A stretch of DNA of 6,834 nucleotides. Origin: Bacillota bacterium. GTDB taxonomy: Bacteria > Bacillota_E > Sulfobacillia > Sulfobacillales > Sulfobacillaceae. The position numbers were made by a program, and so were the translations under genes. The notes under the pieces were generated by a model. It ran no database searches, was not told where the DNA came from, and saw only the letters and a program-made list of their open reading frames with translations. Below, one piece after another: positions 1 to 5,835 of this stretch. Position 1 is the stretch's first letter. Each line of letters starts with the position of its first letter. Location of the stretch: NCBI GenBank assembly GCA_021802375.1, contig JAKAAL010000223.1:1-6834 (forward strand). The letters are read 5' to 3'.

Positions 1-1
1 T

Positions 2-91
2 CCGATCTTAGCGCGTAGTACCTGGGAGAAAATTCTCAATGCAGGGAGAGACAAGGGATTTGTCCTGAGCCTTCCGCGGGAGATGGCATAA
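2..91 (+). CDS. C-terminal end of an unidentified protein (partial, cut by window edge)
   Basis: The frame is open from base 2 to a TAA at 89-91 and encodes 29 residues ending in GFVLSLPREMA. The next gene starts with GTG at 92, directly after this TAA. Its ribosome binding site (GGGAGA, 78-83) lies inside this frame, which is typical of a translationally coupled operon. That arrangement is the main reason to treat the fragment as a real gene end. The fragment is too short for me to assign a family. An operon with a dehydrogenase suggests a catabolic or biosynthetic enzyme, but that is inference. Confidence 0.55.
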   Translation, partial: PILARSTWEKILNAGRDKGFVLSLPREMA

Positions 92-901
92 GTGACTGTA
101 CTCAACTTTGGATTCGCAGGAAAAACAGCGCTGGTCACCGGAGGGGCATCGGGACTAGGTGCCGCGATTGCCCTAGAACTGGCGGCGTTGGGGGTGACGG
201 TTGCATTAGCCGATCGCCAATCATCTCAACGTACTTTGGACGCCATAGAACGTCAGCACGGTGCAAAGGGCTACGCAGTGAAGGTTGACCTTCGTTCCGA
301 GGAACAAGTGCAACTCATGATCCATCGGGCGGTTGATCATCTCGGTTCACTAGACTTGTTTGTGAATGTGGCAGCCGCGTTGGTGGCAGAATCGGTAACC
401 CGGATGACCCTTAGTTCATGGAACGACGTCTTAGCCACCAATGTAACGGCTTGCGCGTTGGCCTGCCGCGATGTTTCTAAACACATGATCAAACAGGGGC
501 GGGGTGGAGCCATATTGATTGTTGGGTCAACGGTAACGTATAATCCGGCATACGCTCAGGCCGCCTACCGCGTCTCAAAAACGGGACTAAAGGCGTATAT
601 GGAAACCCTTGCAATTGAACTCGCCCCCTTTGGAATCCGTGTAAATATGATTTCGCCCGGGCCATTCCCGACACCCTTAGTGTCACACCTCACCGAGGAT
701 CAACGGTGGGCTGCCGCACGTGAGGTGCCCTTAGGCCAACGGGAGGGGGTAGTCACGGAGGTGCCACCAATGGCTCTTGTGTTACTATCCGACGTTTTTT
801 CATCCTATATAACGGGCGCAGACGTTCCCATAGATGGTGGCCTACATTTACGGCCTTTGTTGTTTGGCTCCTCTGAAGAAGTGAAACAGTTAAACATCTG
901 A
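92..901 (+). CDS. Short-chain dehydrogenase/reductase (classical SDR), NAD-type
   Basis: A complete 269-residue cytoplasmic oxidoreductase of the classical SDR family, of normal length. The sequence shows the Rossmann glycine motif TGGASGLG (16-23), Asp41 at the end of strand beta2 (in known SDRs this favours NAD(H) over NADP(H)), Asp66, NVAA (92-95) in place of the usual NNAG, and the tetrad Asn117, Ser146, Tyr159, Lys163 (YRVSK). The SPGPFPTP loop (188-195) and the C-terminal ITGADVPIDGG segment (240-250) are also typical. The substrate cannot be read from sequence; a secondary alcohol/ketone pair is the family norm. The GTG start is supported by GGGAGA at 78-83 and by direct abutment to the upstream TAA, so the two genes are probably co-transcribed. 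No frameshift or missing catalytic residue is seen. Confidence 0.95.
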   Translation: MTVLNFGFAGKTALVTGGASGLGAAIALELAALGVTVALADRQSSQRTLDAIERQHGAKGYAVKVDLRSEEQVQLMIHRAVDHLGSLDLFVNVAAALVAESVTRMTLSSWNDVLATNVTACALACRDVSKHMIKQGRGGAILIVGSTVTYNPAYAQAAYRVSKTGLKAYMETLAIELAPFGIRVNMISPGPFPTPLVSHLTEDQRWAAAREVPLGQREGVVTEVPPMALVLLSDVFSSYITGADVPIDGGLHLRPLLFGSSEEVKQLNI

Positions 902-1066
902 GCCGTTGCAGATTGCGCACGGACTCATTAGCAAGACATTCTTACTATATTGCGCACGGGTCAAAATTGACGGTTTGTCCGGGCGACGGCTCACGATGAT
1001 TTGCTCGGAAATCCGTTAAAGCAACACAGAGTCTAACGGGACGAGAACCCATCCCCTAGCTTTTCT
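902..1066. other. Non-coding stretch with an 11-bp direct repeat
   Basis: No convincing ORF is seen on either strand. ATTGCGCACGG occurs twice, at 912-922 and 949-959 (start-to-start 37 bp). Just after the second copy, GTCAA-AA-TTGAC (962-973) forms a short dyad whose right arm resembles a -35 TTGAC, but I see no -10 element at a suitable distance. There is no U-rich hairpin directly after the SDR stop. Confidence 0.35.
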
Positions 1067-1099
1067 GAATACGGTAGCCTTAGCTACGCTACCGTATTC
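1067..1099. promoter_or_regulatory. Perfect 12-bp stem-loop upstream of the small Cys ORF
   Basis: GAATACGGTAGC (1067-1078) pairs exactly with GCTACCGTATTC (1088-1099) across a 9-base loop. No T-run follows on the plus strand, and the T-rich side (1061-1066) gives A's on the minus strand, so it does not look like an intrinsic terminator. It sits 10 bases before the AGGAG of the ORF at 1120, where it could be an operator or an mRNA structure affecting ribosome access. Confidence 0.5.
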
Positions 1100-1119
1100 T
1101 GGTCAGCGAGGAGTCTCCC

Positions 1120-1341
1120 ATGGGGGATCGTATCGGTTCAATGGGGACCAAGGCACGATGCCCATTTTGCGGAGGGTATCGCCTTTTTGCTGTTTCACAC
1201 TCTACCATCGACCATTCCCTGGGGTGGCTCCACGGCAAACGGCTCATTCCGGGTGGGCATCATCTCCAGGAAAAGTGCGAAAAAGCATGGAGCACGACCT
1301 GTCGAAGACGCGAATGGCAGAATGCCATTTTGACGGAGTGA
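1120..1341 (+). CDS. Small Cys-containing protein (possible zinc-binding), 73 residues
   Basis: The ATG at 1120 has AGGAG at 1109-1113, six bases upstream, which is the best reason to believe this short ORF is translated. The protein contains CPFCGG (Cys14, Cys17), a typical zinc-knuckle half, and two further cysteines (Cys53, Cys61) that could complete a four-Cys site, plus several histidines. The C-terminal part is basic (CRRREW). No transmembrane segment or signal peptide is seen. I do not recognise the family. It could be a small regulator, a zinc-ribbon accessory protein or the N-terminal remnant of a longer gene. A second plus-strand frame (1158-1367) overlaps it but has no ribosome binding site. 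Confidence 0.45.
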   Translation: MGDRIGSMGTKARCPFCGGYRLFAVSHSTIDHSLGWLHGKRLIPGGHHLQEKCEKAWSTTCRRREWQNAILTE

Positions 1342-1534
1342 TGACCGTGGCTCTGCGGCCTAATTGATCCCCAGTTTCTGGTAATTACGAGGGTTCAACG
1401 GTTGTGGGGTCAGAGTTTTTTGCGTTCACAAACGGCCACGCAGAAGAGTACTAGCCCCGGGACGGGGGAGGGCAAACCCATTCCAATTTAGACCATACCC
1501 GAGATGCGCAGCGGAATCAAAAAAACGCATCCGT
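1342..1534. other. Short gene-poor stretch before the 78-residue ORF
   Basis: It holds an imperfect inverted pair, TGATCCCCA (near 1365-1373) and TGGGGTCA (near 1404-1412), separated by about 30 bases and followed by a T-run (1415-1420). The arms are far apart and one has a bulge, so I do not call a terminator. The frame of the downstream ORF stays open leftward to 1385 without a usual start codon, so the next ORF may be the tail of a truncated gene. Confidence 0.25.
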
Positions 1535-1771
1535 TTGGCGACCAATCAGCATGCCACCTTAACGTTACAACAAACTTTGCCCTTTGTTTGGGATTATCCG
1601 TTTGTCAGTGTTCCGGTTGGCCAACCAGACAATGATGGTTTTTGTACACTCGATTTTAATCGGCAACAGAATTTGCCAGAGGAAGCGTGGGCGTATATGT
1701 TGGGCCTCGCAAACCTCGTAGACCAACCTACTCATCTCAGCAAATTTTGGGATATCCTCGCGAATAAGTGA
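1535..1771 (+). CDS. Hypothetical small protein, possibly N-terminally truncated
   Basis: A 78-residue ORF starting at TTG 1535 with no Shine-Dalgarno sequence; the frame stays open back to 1385. The product is mildly acidic with an aromatic-rich middle (PFVWDYPFV) and a probable helix near NLPEEAWAYMLGLANLV, ending HLSKFWDILANK. No membrane segment or catalytic motif is visible and I do not recognise a family. The lack of a ribosome binding site and the upstream open frame fit a fragment of a longer gene. It is followed, about 100 bp on, by a decayed peptidase gene, so it may be another remnant. Confidence 0.35.
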   Translation: MATNQHATLTLQQTLPFVWDYPFVSVPVGQPDNDGFCTLDFNRQQNLPEEAWAYMLGLANLVDQPTHLSKFWDILANK

Positions 1772-1803
1772 GATGGGGCAGGAAGAAAAGGGTATCAGTG
1801 TAG

Positions 1804-1827
1804 TCTTTCTTAAGATATTGAGAAAGA
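1804..1827. other. AT-rich stem-loop between two remnant ORFs
   Basis: TCTTTCT (1804-1810) pairs with AGAAAGA (1821-1827). The stem can extend by three weaker pairs (1811-1813 with 1818-1820, one of them G-T), leaving a four-base loop. There is little GC and no following T-run, so it is at best a weak structure. Confidence 0.2.
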
Positions 1828-1880
1828 GCTGATTTCGGTGGACGCACACTGTCTGAATCAGCCGTCGGAATGGGGATCAT

Positions 1881-2209
1881 GTACCGAGCCTCGTGCCACG
1901 GATTGCACACTATGCTCCAAGGGCGGGAGCACAACCGGCCCGAATCGAAATCGCGGAGTACACATCCCGTTGAGGCTTCTGTCGCAAGGGTGGCCTTATG
2001 GCTATGAATTGGCGATCATTCAGGCTCCGTTCTCCGTGATTGATTACATCATTGTCCATGAGTTAATCCATGGTCGTGATTCGCGTCATCGTCAGACGTT
2101 TTGGGATGCGATGCGGGTGATTCTTCCGGACTTTGCGGCGCGGAATCAGTGGTTGCGGGATCATGAAGCGGAGTTGGGACGGTCGGTAATGGTCTGCGAT
2201 GTTGCTTGA
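1881..2209 (+). pseudogene. Decayed YgjP/DUF45-type zinc metallopeptidase gene
   Basis: The YgjP/DUF45 family are soluble zinc peptidase-like proteins, normally about 230 residues, with an RWGSC motif, a NWRL-like segment and HExxH...H followed by FW. Here the C-terminal part is clear in the frame ending with TGA 2207-2209: APFSVIDY, then HELIHGRDSRHRQTFW (two HExxH histidines, Glu and a third His), then LPDFAARNQWLRDHEAELG. The preceding conserved part lies one frame over: VPRIAHYAPRAG, RIEIAEYTSR, a TGA at 1971-1973 where the family has the Trp of RWGSC (TGG), then GFCRKGGLMAMNWR up to 2014. A one-base deletion near 2013-2015 splits NWR from IIQAP. The apparent intact ORF from GTG 1838 (123 residues) therefore crosses a frameshift, and its first 55 or so residues are out of frame. 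The N-terminal third is missing or unrecognisable. Confidence 0.8.
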
Positions 2210-2723
2210 GCCATAACTTTGATTGCCATAACTGATATCGGGACTTTATTCCCGTAGACCATCTCAAGGGATGAATGGCACGAAAAGGGTGCGAATAGCC
2301 TAGGCGACGTCTAAGGTATTGATAGTGTTTGGAGACATGAGTAGCGAGGCGTCCATCCTCATCATAGAAGTCGCACTCTTTGGCGATATGCTCGGAAATC
2401 ACATCTAAAAAAAGCCCGTGCAATTCGTCGGCGTACCGGAGAGAGTTGTCAAGAATTCGACGAATGTCCTCTACGCCTCGGCCGTCGATACCCTGGTAAT
2501 CTACGTTCAGTGGATCCAAGTATCGATTTAAAACTCTTACCACTGGTTCATAAACCAAATTGAGCTCTTCTTCCCAGTGTCTAAGTTGGTGATTTTTACG
2601 ATCCGCCTTCGAATCCGCCCAATATTTCATCCATGGGGCTGCAAGACTAGCCAACAACCCTGTAAGAACAGCGGAGACGATCGTCACCCCATTTTGTGCG
2701 ATCCAAGTATATAAATCTTTCAT
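2049..2723 (-). CDS. Single-pass membrane protein of unknown function, with C-terminal run-on
   Basis: 224 residues from ATG at 2721-2723, with no obvious Shine-Dalgarno sequence. Residues about 11-31 (VTIVSAVLTGLLASLAAP) form one hydrophobic helix near the N-terminus, followed by a basic, probably cytoplasmic, helical domain. This contains NLVYEPVVRVLN (55-66), reminiscent of the LY-x-P-L segment found in many small accessory-region membrane proteins, and a second helix at about 84-113. I do not recognise a precise family. Residues 173-224 lie entirely antisense to the decayed peptidase gene and change character to a low-complexity Pro/Ser/Asp/His tail (SAPQSPEESPASHPKTSDDD). The original protein therefore probably ended near residue 172. 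It may form a unit with the small ORF 94 bp upstream on the same strand. Confidence 0.6.
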   Translation of the reverse strand: MKDLYTWIAQNGVTIVSAVLTGLLASLAAPWMKYWADSKADRKNHQLRHWEEELNLVYEPVVRVLNRYLDPLNVDYQGIDGRGVEDIRRILDNSLRYADELHGLFLDVISEHIAKECDFYDEDGRLATHVSKHYQYLRRRLGYSHPFRAIHPLRWSTGIKSRYQLWQSKLWLKQHRRPLPTVPTPLHDPATTDSAPQSPEESPASHPKTSDDDANHDHGLTHGQ

Positions 2724-2816
2724 GTGAGATGTGTCCGCGCTAGCCGCATCTACCCACCCGATCCAGGCTCTCGACGCTAACTCCGACGACCTGCAGTTGC
2801 CTCCTCAAGACGCCTT

Positions 2817-3002
2817 CTAGTCGGCGATTTTGTTCTTCCCAGGCTTCAGAGCTTTGTTAATCGCTTCTGACAGTGACCTCCATGGAACGGGACCTCCTTT
2901 GGCACGCCATGGGACAAAGAATGGATAATCTACTGGCGCATCGGGATCTTCGCCCGGTTCCTGTTGGATTTGGGCGCGTTGTTCCTCAAAGACGTCATTC
3001 AT
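2817..3002 (-). CDS. Small acidic hypothetical protein, 61 residues
   Basis: ATG at 3000-3002, TAG at 2817-2819. The N-terminal half is acidic (DVFEEQRAQIQQEPGEDPD), followed by an aromatic/proline patch (YPFFVPWRAKGGPVPW) and a basic C-terminal helix (SLSEAINKALKPGKNK). No Shine-Dalgarno sequence is seen upstream, which weakens the call. It lies 94 bp upstream of the single-pass membrane protein on the same strand and could be co-transcribed with it. Family unknown. Its acidic composition would suit a small antitoxin or inhibitor, but nothing in the sequence shows this. Confidence 0.35.
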   Translation of the reverse strand: MNDVFEEQRAQIQQEPGEDPDAPVDYPFFVPWRAKGGPVPWRSLSEAINKALKPGKNKIAD

Positions 3003-3072
3003 TTTAAGACGAGGAGCCCAAAGATATCCTGCTTATAATCCGAGGTGTCGATGCTTCCGCAGAGGATGTTGG

Positions 3073-3096
3073 TCGACTCCCACAGGTGGGAGTCGA
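3073..3096. promoter_or_regulatory. 11-bp inverted repeat between divergent genes (candidate operator)
   Basis: TCGACTCCCAC (3073-3083) and GTGGGAGTCGA (3086-3096) are exact reverse complements separated by AG. The site lies in the 244-bp region between the minus-strand pair starting at 3002 and the plus-strand gene starting at 3247, the usual place for a shared operator. No T-run follows on either strand, so a terminator is unlikely. No convincing -35/-10 pair was found; a TATAAT at 3034-3039 lacks a matching -35. Confidence 0.45.
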
Positions 3097-3246
3097 GTGC
3101 TGGGAGCGTCAAAGTCATAGGTATTGGTATCTCCTTCCATTCGATAAACCATTCACTTATTATTGAGATCATACAGGATTTATAGGGAGTTGGGGAGAGG
3201 ACTAATTCAGTCTTTGTGCATCAATGAGATTTAGAAGAATAGGCAT

Positions 3247-4551
3247 GTGGAAAGAGAGCGATTCCTGTTGAAACGTTGCAGAACCTGGCGAGAAGTATCG
3301 CATAGATATGGCAGCTATCAAGACACCCATAACTCCGTGGCCAGGAGATTTTTATACATCAGTAGCGGGCTGTTGTCTCTACCATTTTTAGCGCTATTAG
3401 TGAAGTCTTCTGAGACCAACGCATTGCTATTAGTAACTCATTACCAATCCCTCGTATTAGCTGTGCTGGGGTTGAGTATTGCAGTGATTGCGTTAACCAC
3501 ATATTTGGGTTTGGAAGATCGGGTGCGTCAGGCACTGACTAGAGAGATATCGGCAATGAAGGCGGACAATAAGCTTCGGGTGCGGTTGCTATTAGATCTG
3601 GAGAAGAGCCGTGTTGAACCTGTCAAATTTCAAGAGGTTACGGAACGAATTCTTACGGATACGATTTTGTACGAATTCTTTCGGGAAGATCTAAGAGAAG
3701 TGTTTCTCGCTTACATTAAACCGGGCCAGATTACCGCAGCGACGGCGTTGGCGTTACGAGACTTCTTTCGTAAGCATCCACAGTACGAGATAGACTCTGT
3801 TTGGAAATTCTTTATAGATATTGCGACTCAATCTGAACAAGGATTTCATGACGCAAAACACGGTATACCCCTCGTTTTACAGAAGATTAGTACGAAACAG
3901 ATATTCTTGACACTCATCTGGTTTTTTGATTTATGGGATTCCACACGGGACGCAAATTGGCGCAGAGCTCTAAGTGATTTTCTGCTAGAGGCATCAAATC
4001 AATGGAATTTTCGAGAAACGGTGATACCGACTATTCAACAACGATGCGAGCAGGTATATGATCGAAACCACGAAACCAATTGGAGTGCAACAACAGGGGC
4101 AGTGGGTCAACTAACCTTGTACGTTCGACACCTGGATACCAGTAATCTTGAACGGTTGACTTTGTATTACGCAGATCTATTTGGGGTTCAAGCCATTCCC
4201 AATGAAGAAATGGGCGACCAAACAAACCAAGCGATAATCACTCGCGAATTTATCATCGATAACTTGCGAAGGTGTGCGGATACAACCTACCTCCAGTCAT
4301 TAGAGGATAAGAAAAATGAAGTGCGTGTAATGGTGGCTTATCTAGATAAACTCATTCACGAGCGGGAATCCATGTACGGGCTGGTCGTTGTATCTCGTCA
4401 TGGTCCGAGTATCATCCCTAATCTGTGTGAGGAGCATACTTTACAAGCGTTCACACGTAACCTAGAATCCGATCACAATATGAAGATCCTATGGGTCGCC
4501 AAAGACCCAGATAATACAGCAGAAAACGAAAAGATTTGTGACTTTTGGTAA
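3247..4551 (+). CDS. SLATT-like two-TM membrane protein with long helical C-terminal domain; candidate defence effector
   Basis: 434 residues, intact. The GTG at 3247 is the only usual start between the in-frame TAG at 3232-3234 and the membrane segments; an ATG at 3245 is out of frame. The ribosome binding site is weak. Residues 14-33 form an amphipathic basic helix, followed by two hydrophobic helices (about 35-53 and 67-88) with a short linker, then a charged helix (LEDRVRQALTREISAMKAD, 89-107). This helix, TM, TM, helix order is that of SLATT domains, which are described as predicted pore-forming effectors linked to nucleotide-activated phage defence. Residues 120-434 are helical and soluble in character, with no motif I recognise; near the end is a more strand-like piece (YGLVVVSRHGPSII, 377-390). 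No nucleotidyltransferase or SLOG partner is in the window. The SLATT assignment rests on topology and pattern. It could also be an unrelated two-TM protein. Confidence 0.6.
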   Translation: MERERFLLKRCRTWREVSHRYGSYQDTHNSVARRFLYISSGLLSLPFLALLVKSSETNALLLVTHYQSLVLAVLGLSIAVIALTTYLGLEDRVRQALTREISAMKADNKLRVRLLLDLEKSRVEPVKFQEVTERILTDTILYEFFREDLREVFLAYIKPGQITAATALALRDFFRKHPQYEIDSVWKFFIDIATQSEQGFHDAKHGIPLVLQKISTKQIFLTLIWFFDLWDSTRDANWRRALSDFLLEASNQWNFRETVIPTIQQRCEQVYDRNHETNWSATTGAVGQLTLYVRHLDTSNLERLTLYYADLFGVQAIPNEEMGDQTNQAIITREFIIDNLRRCADTTYLQSLEDKKNEVRVMVAYLDKLIHERESMYGLVVVSRHGPSIIPNLCEEHTLQAFTRNLESDHNMKILWVAKDPDNTAENEKICDFW

Positions 4552-4619
4552 GCGATGCAGAGTGATAGTAGGTAGGACGGATTGGCATCGCTTGGTGCAA
4601 GCAATGGTTGGTGCTTGCA
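4550..4619. other. Two tandem stem-loops directly after the two-TM gene
   Basis: AAGCGATGC (4550-4558, overlapping the TAA) pairs exactly with GCATCGCTT (4585-4593). A second hairpin follows at once: TGCAAGCA (4596-4603) with TGCTTGCA (4612-4619). Neither is followed by a T-run, so they may act as 3' mRNA-protecting structures or a weak terminator region. Confidence 0.35.
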
Positions 4620-4850
4620 ATCGTTAGTGAAGGAATCAATGAATTCGTGGCCTTGGCAAAGCGTTTAAAATCCTTGTCTTTTGTCTTGACCTTAATAAAA
4701 GTGTTGGTGTCTCCTTCTACACATTCTTTAAAGAGCAATATGGTATTGAAAATTTTGCCATTACGGGATACCTAAACGTTCGCGCCTTAAAGTATCAAAA
4801 ACCTTTGTCGTGGCGTGATAACCTATCTTTGAGGGGGGAGGTGTTTTTTC
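4620..4850. other. Gene-poor stretch, possibly a degraded minus-strand fragment
   Basis: No gene can be supported. On the minus strand, one frame (about 4776 to 4650) reads NGKIFNTILLFKECVEGDTN and TFIKVKTKDKDFKRFAKATN. A neighbouring frame just upstream reads HATTKVFDTLRRERLGIP before a stop. These look protein-like but have no ribosome binding site and run into the end of the two-TM gene. A plus-strand frame here is also open but lacks a start signal. I treat the stretch as a possible remnant of unknown family. Confidence 0.2.
4837..4843 (+). promoter_or_regulatory. Strong Shine-Dalgarno sequence that fixes a TTG start
   Basis: GGAGGTG inside a longer G run (4833-4843), seven bases before TTG 4851. 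It is the main evidence that this non-ATG codon is the true start. Confidence 0.75.
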
Positions 4851-5105
4851 TTGGAACCCATCAATGAAGTGGAGTTTGAATACAAAGGCAAAAAGTATGC
4901 TATTCTCGGGTCTCAAGACTTGGCTGACCTGGCAACATTTTGGCTCAGCCAATGGGAAAAGGGACAATGGATTCAACAACCGATCTATTTTGAAGGACCA
5001 GGTCAGGTGGCGGATTTAATGGGTGAATCACAAAAGATGGCCCTGCAATGGCTCGAATGGCGAGAAAATAATGGACCGTGGTTGTGGCCTCGCGAGAAAA
5101 GATAG
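4851..5105 (+). CDS. Hypothetical 84-residue soluble protein
   Basis: The TTG start is set by the strong GGAGGTG seven bases upstream. The product begins with a probable beta hairpin (VEFEYKGKKYAIL), then a helix (DLADLATFWLSQWEKGQW), then a helix ending in a Trp-rich tail (LQWLEWRENNGPWLWPREKR). No cysteine, membrane helix or catalytic motif is visible and I do not recognise a family. It ends 110 bp before the AbiV-like pseudogene on the same strand, which has a similarly strong G-rich ribosome binding site and TTG start. The two may have formed an operon, and a small partner of a HEPN protein would be a reasonable but unproven role. Confidence 0.65.
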   Translation: MEPINEVEFEYKGKKYAILGSQDLADLATFWLSQWEKGQWIQQPIYFEGPGQVADLMGESQKMALQWLEWRENNGPWLWPREKR

Positions 5106-5198
5106 GAGGATGTCATCACCTAACGACAAAATGGTGATTGTTTTCACAGAGATGGCCCCACAAGTAAACGTTCTGCTGAAAGATTGTTTTTAACAAAG

Positions 5199-5208
5199 AG
5201 GAGGGGGG
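5199..5208 (+). promoter_or_regulatory. Shine-Dalgarno sequence for the AbiV-like frame
   Basis: AGGAGG (5199-5204) runs into further G's up to 5208 and stands upstream of TTG 5216. It resembles the site before the 4851 gene, suggesting the same genetic background. Confidence 0.6.
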
Positions 5209-5215
5209 TTTTTCG

Positions 5216-5640
5216 TTGCTGCGGGATAGCGACGGATTACCGCCAGAAGACCATGCTTTTGATACAGTGGATGCGTTGGTGAAACGGGCTAAAACCTTGC
5301 GACAAAGCGCCAACAAGTTGTGCGGCGAGGACATGAGAACCGCGTTTTTTCTGGCCACCATGGCACGGGAAGAAACCATGAAGGGATATCTGATGAAAAG
5401 TTAAAAGACTGGGACCAAGTAAAAATGAAATGTATGTACGTTGGCTGGGATAATGACAAAGGGATAATTAACAATCCCGTCTCTAAAGACATGTTTGATG
5501 CCGTGATGGACGCGACCGCAAAACTTCTCGCTCTCATGGCTAGTTTCATGAGTTGCAAATCGAAAAGACACTTTATCCGACACCAGCGTGAGTTTCAAAA
5601 GATGATATCGGACCTCATGACCGATGACTCGGAGCAATAA
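5216..5640 (+). pseudogene. AbiV-like (HEPN) abortive-infection protein gene, frameshifted and shortened
   Basis: The first frame (TTG 5216 to TAA 5402-5404, 62 residues) has a helix followed by TAFFLATMAREETMKGYLM, matching the AbiV-family pattern in which a helix ends LAxxAxEExxK. The adjacent frame then encodes KLKDWDQVKMKCMYVGWDND and a helical C-terminus to TAA 5638-5640, matching the AbiV-family K-x-x-x-C/L-YV segment near the C-terminus. One extra base in the AAAA run at 5396-5399 would join the two frames into about 142 residues. AbiV proteins are about 200 residues, and the central portion with its His/Lys segment appears to be missing, so a deletion accompanies the frameshift. A RHFIRH sequence (R-x4-H) lies near the C-terminus but not where the family's catalytic residues are expected. 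In lactococci AbiV blocks phage protein synthesis; this copy is probably dead. The family call is from memory of the pattern. Confidence 0.55.
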
Positions 5641-5835
5641 GTGTGGACTGGGCGTTACAGTTTGCTTTTAAACCTTTTTTAACAGGGGGTATTCAGCCAG
5701 GGGGCTGAGAGACGAAGAAACAAGTCATTTGCCCTAAGGTAATCATCTCGATTGGATCCGGTTTTTGATGAAAAAAACTCTAGGCGTGCGGGATGTGTTT
5801 TACCATAAGAAAAAATCCTTGAATCAGCGGGGTTA
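5641..5835. other. Non-coding stretch with a weak thiamine-riboswitch resemblance
   Basis: No supported gene. It contains AACAGGGGG (5681-5689), CAGGGGGCTGAGAG (5698-5711), a small GAC/GTC hairpin and GCCCTAAGG (5731-5739). The order recalls the first half of a TPP riboswitch, but the conserved 3' half is not found and no thiamine gene follows. A 26-codon ORF (5768-5848) has no ribosome binding site. Confidence 0.2.

Noticed and set aside
489..686. Minus-strand ORF inside the SDR gene
   Set aside because: Fully antisense to the conserved active-site region of a clear SDR; a shadow frame.
1565..1849. 94-residue minus-strand ORF
   Set aside because: It lies antisense to the more protein-like 78-residue plus frame, has no ribosome binding site, and its composition is irregular; taken as a shadow.
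5110..5193. 27-codon ORF beginning ATG after AGGAGG
   Set aside because: AGGAGG (5104-5109) directly touches the ATG, leaving no spacing for initiation, and the product has no recognisable feature.
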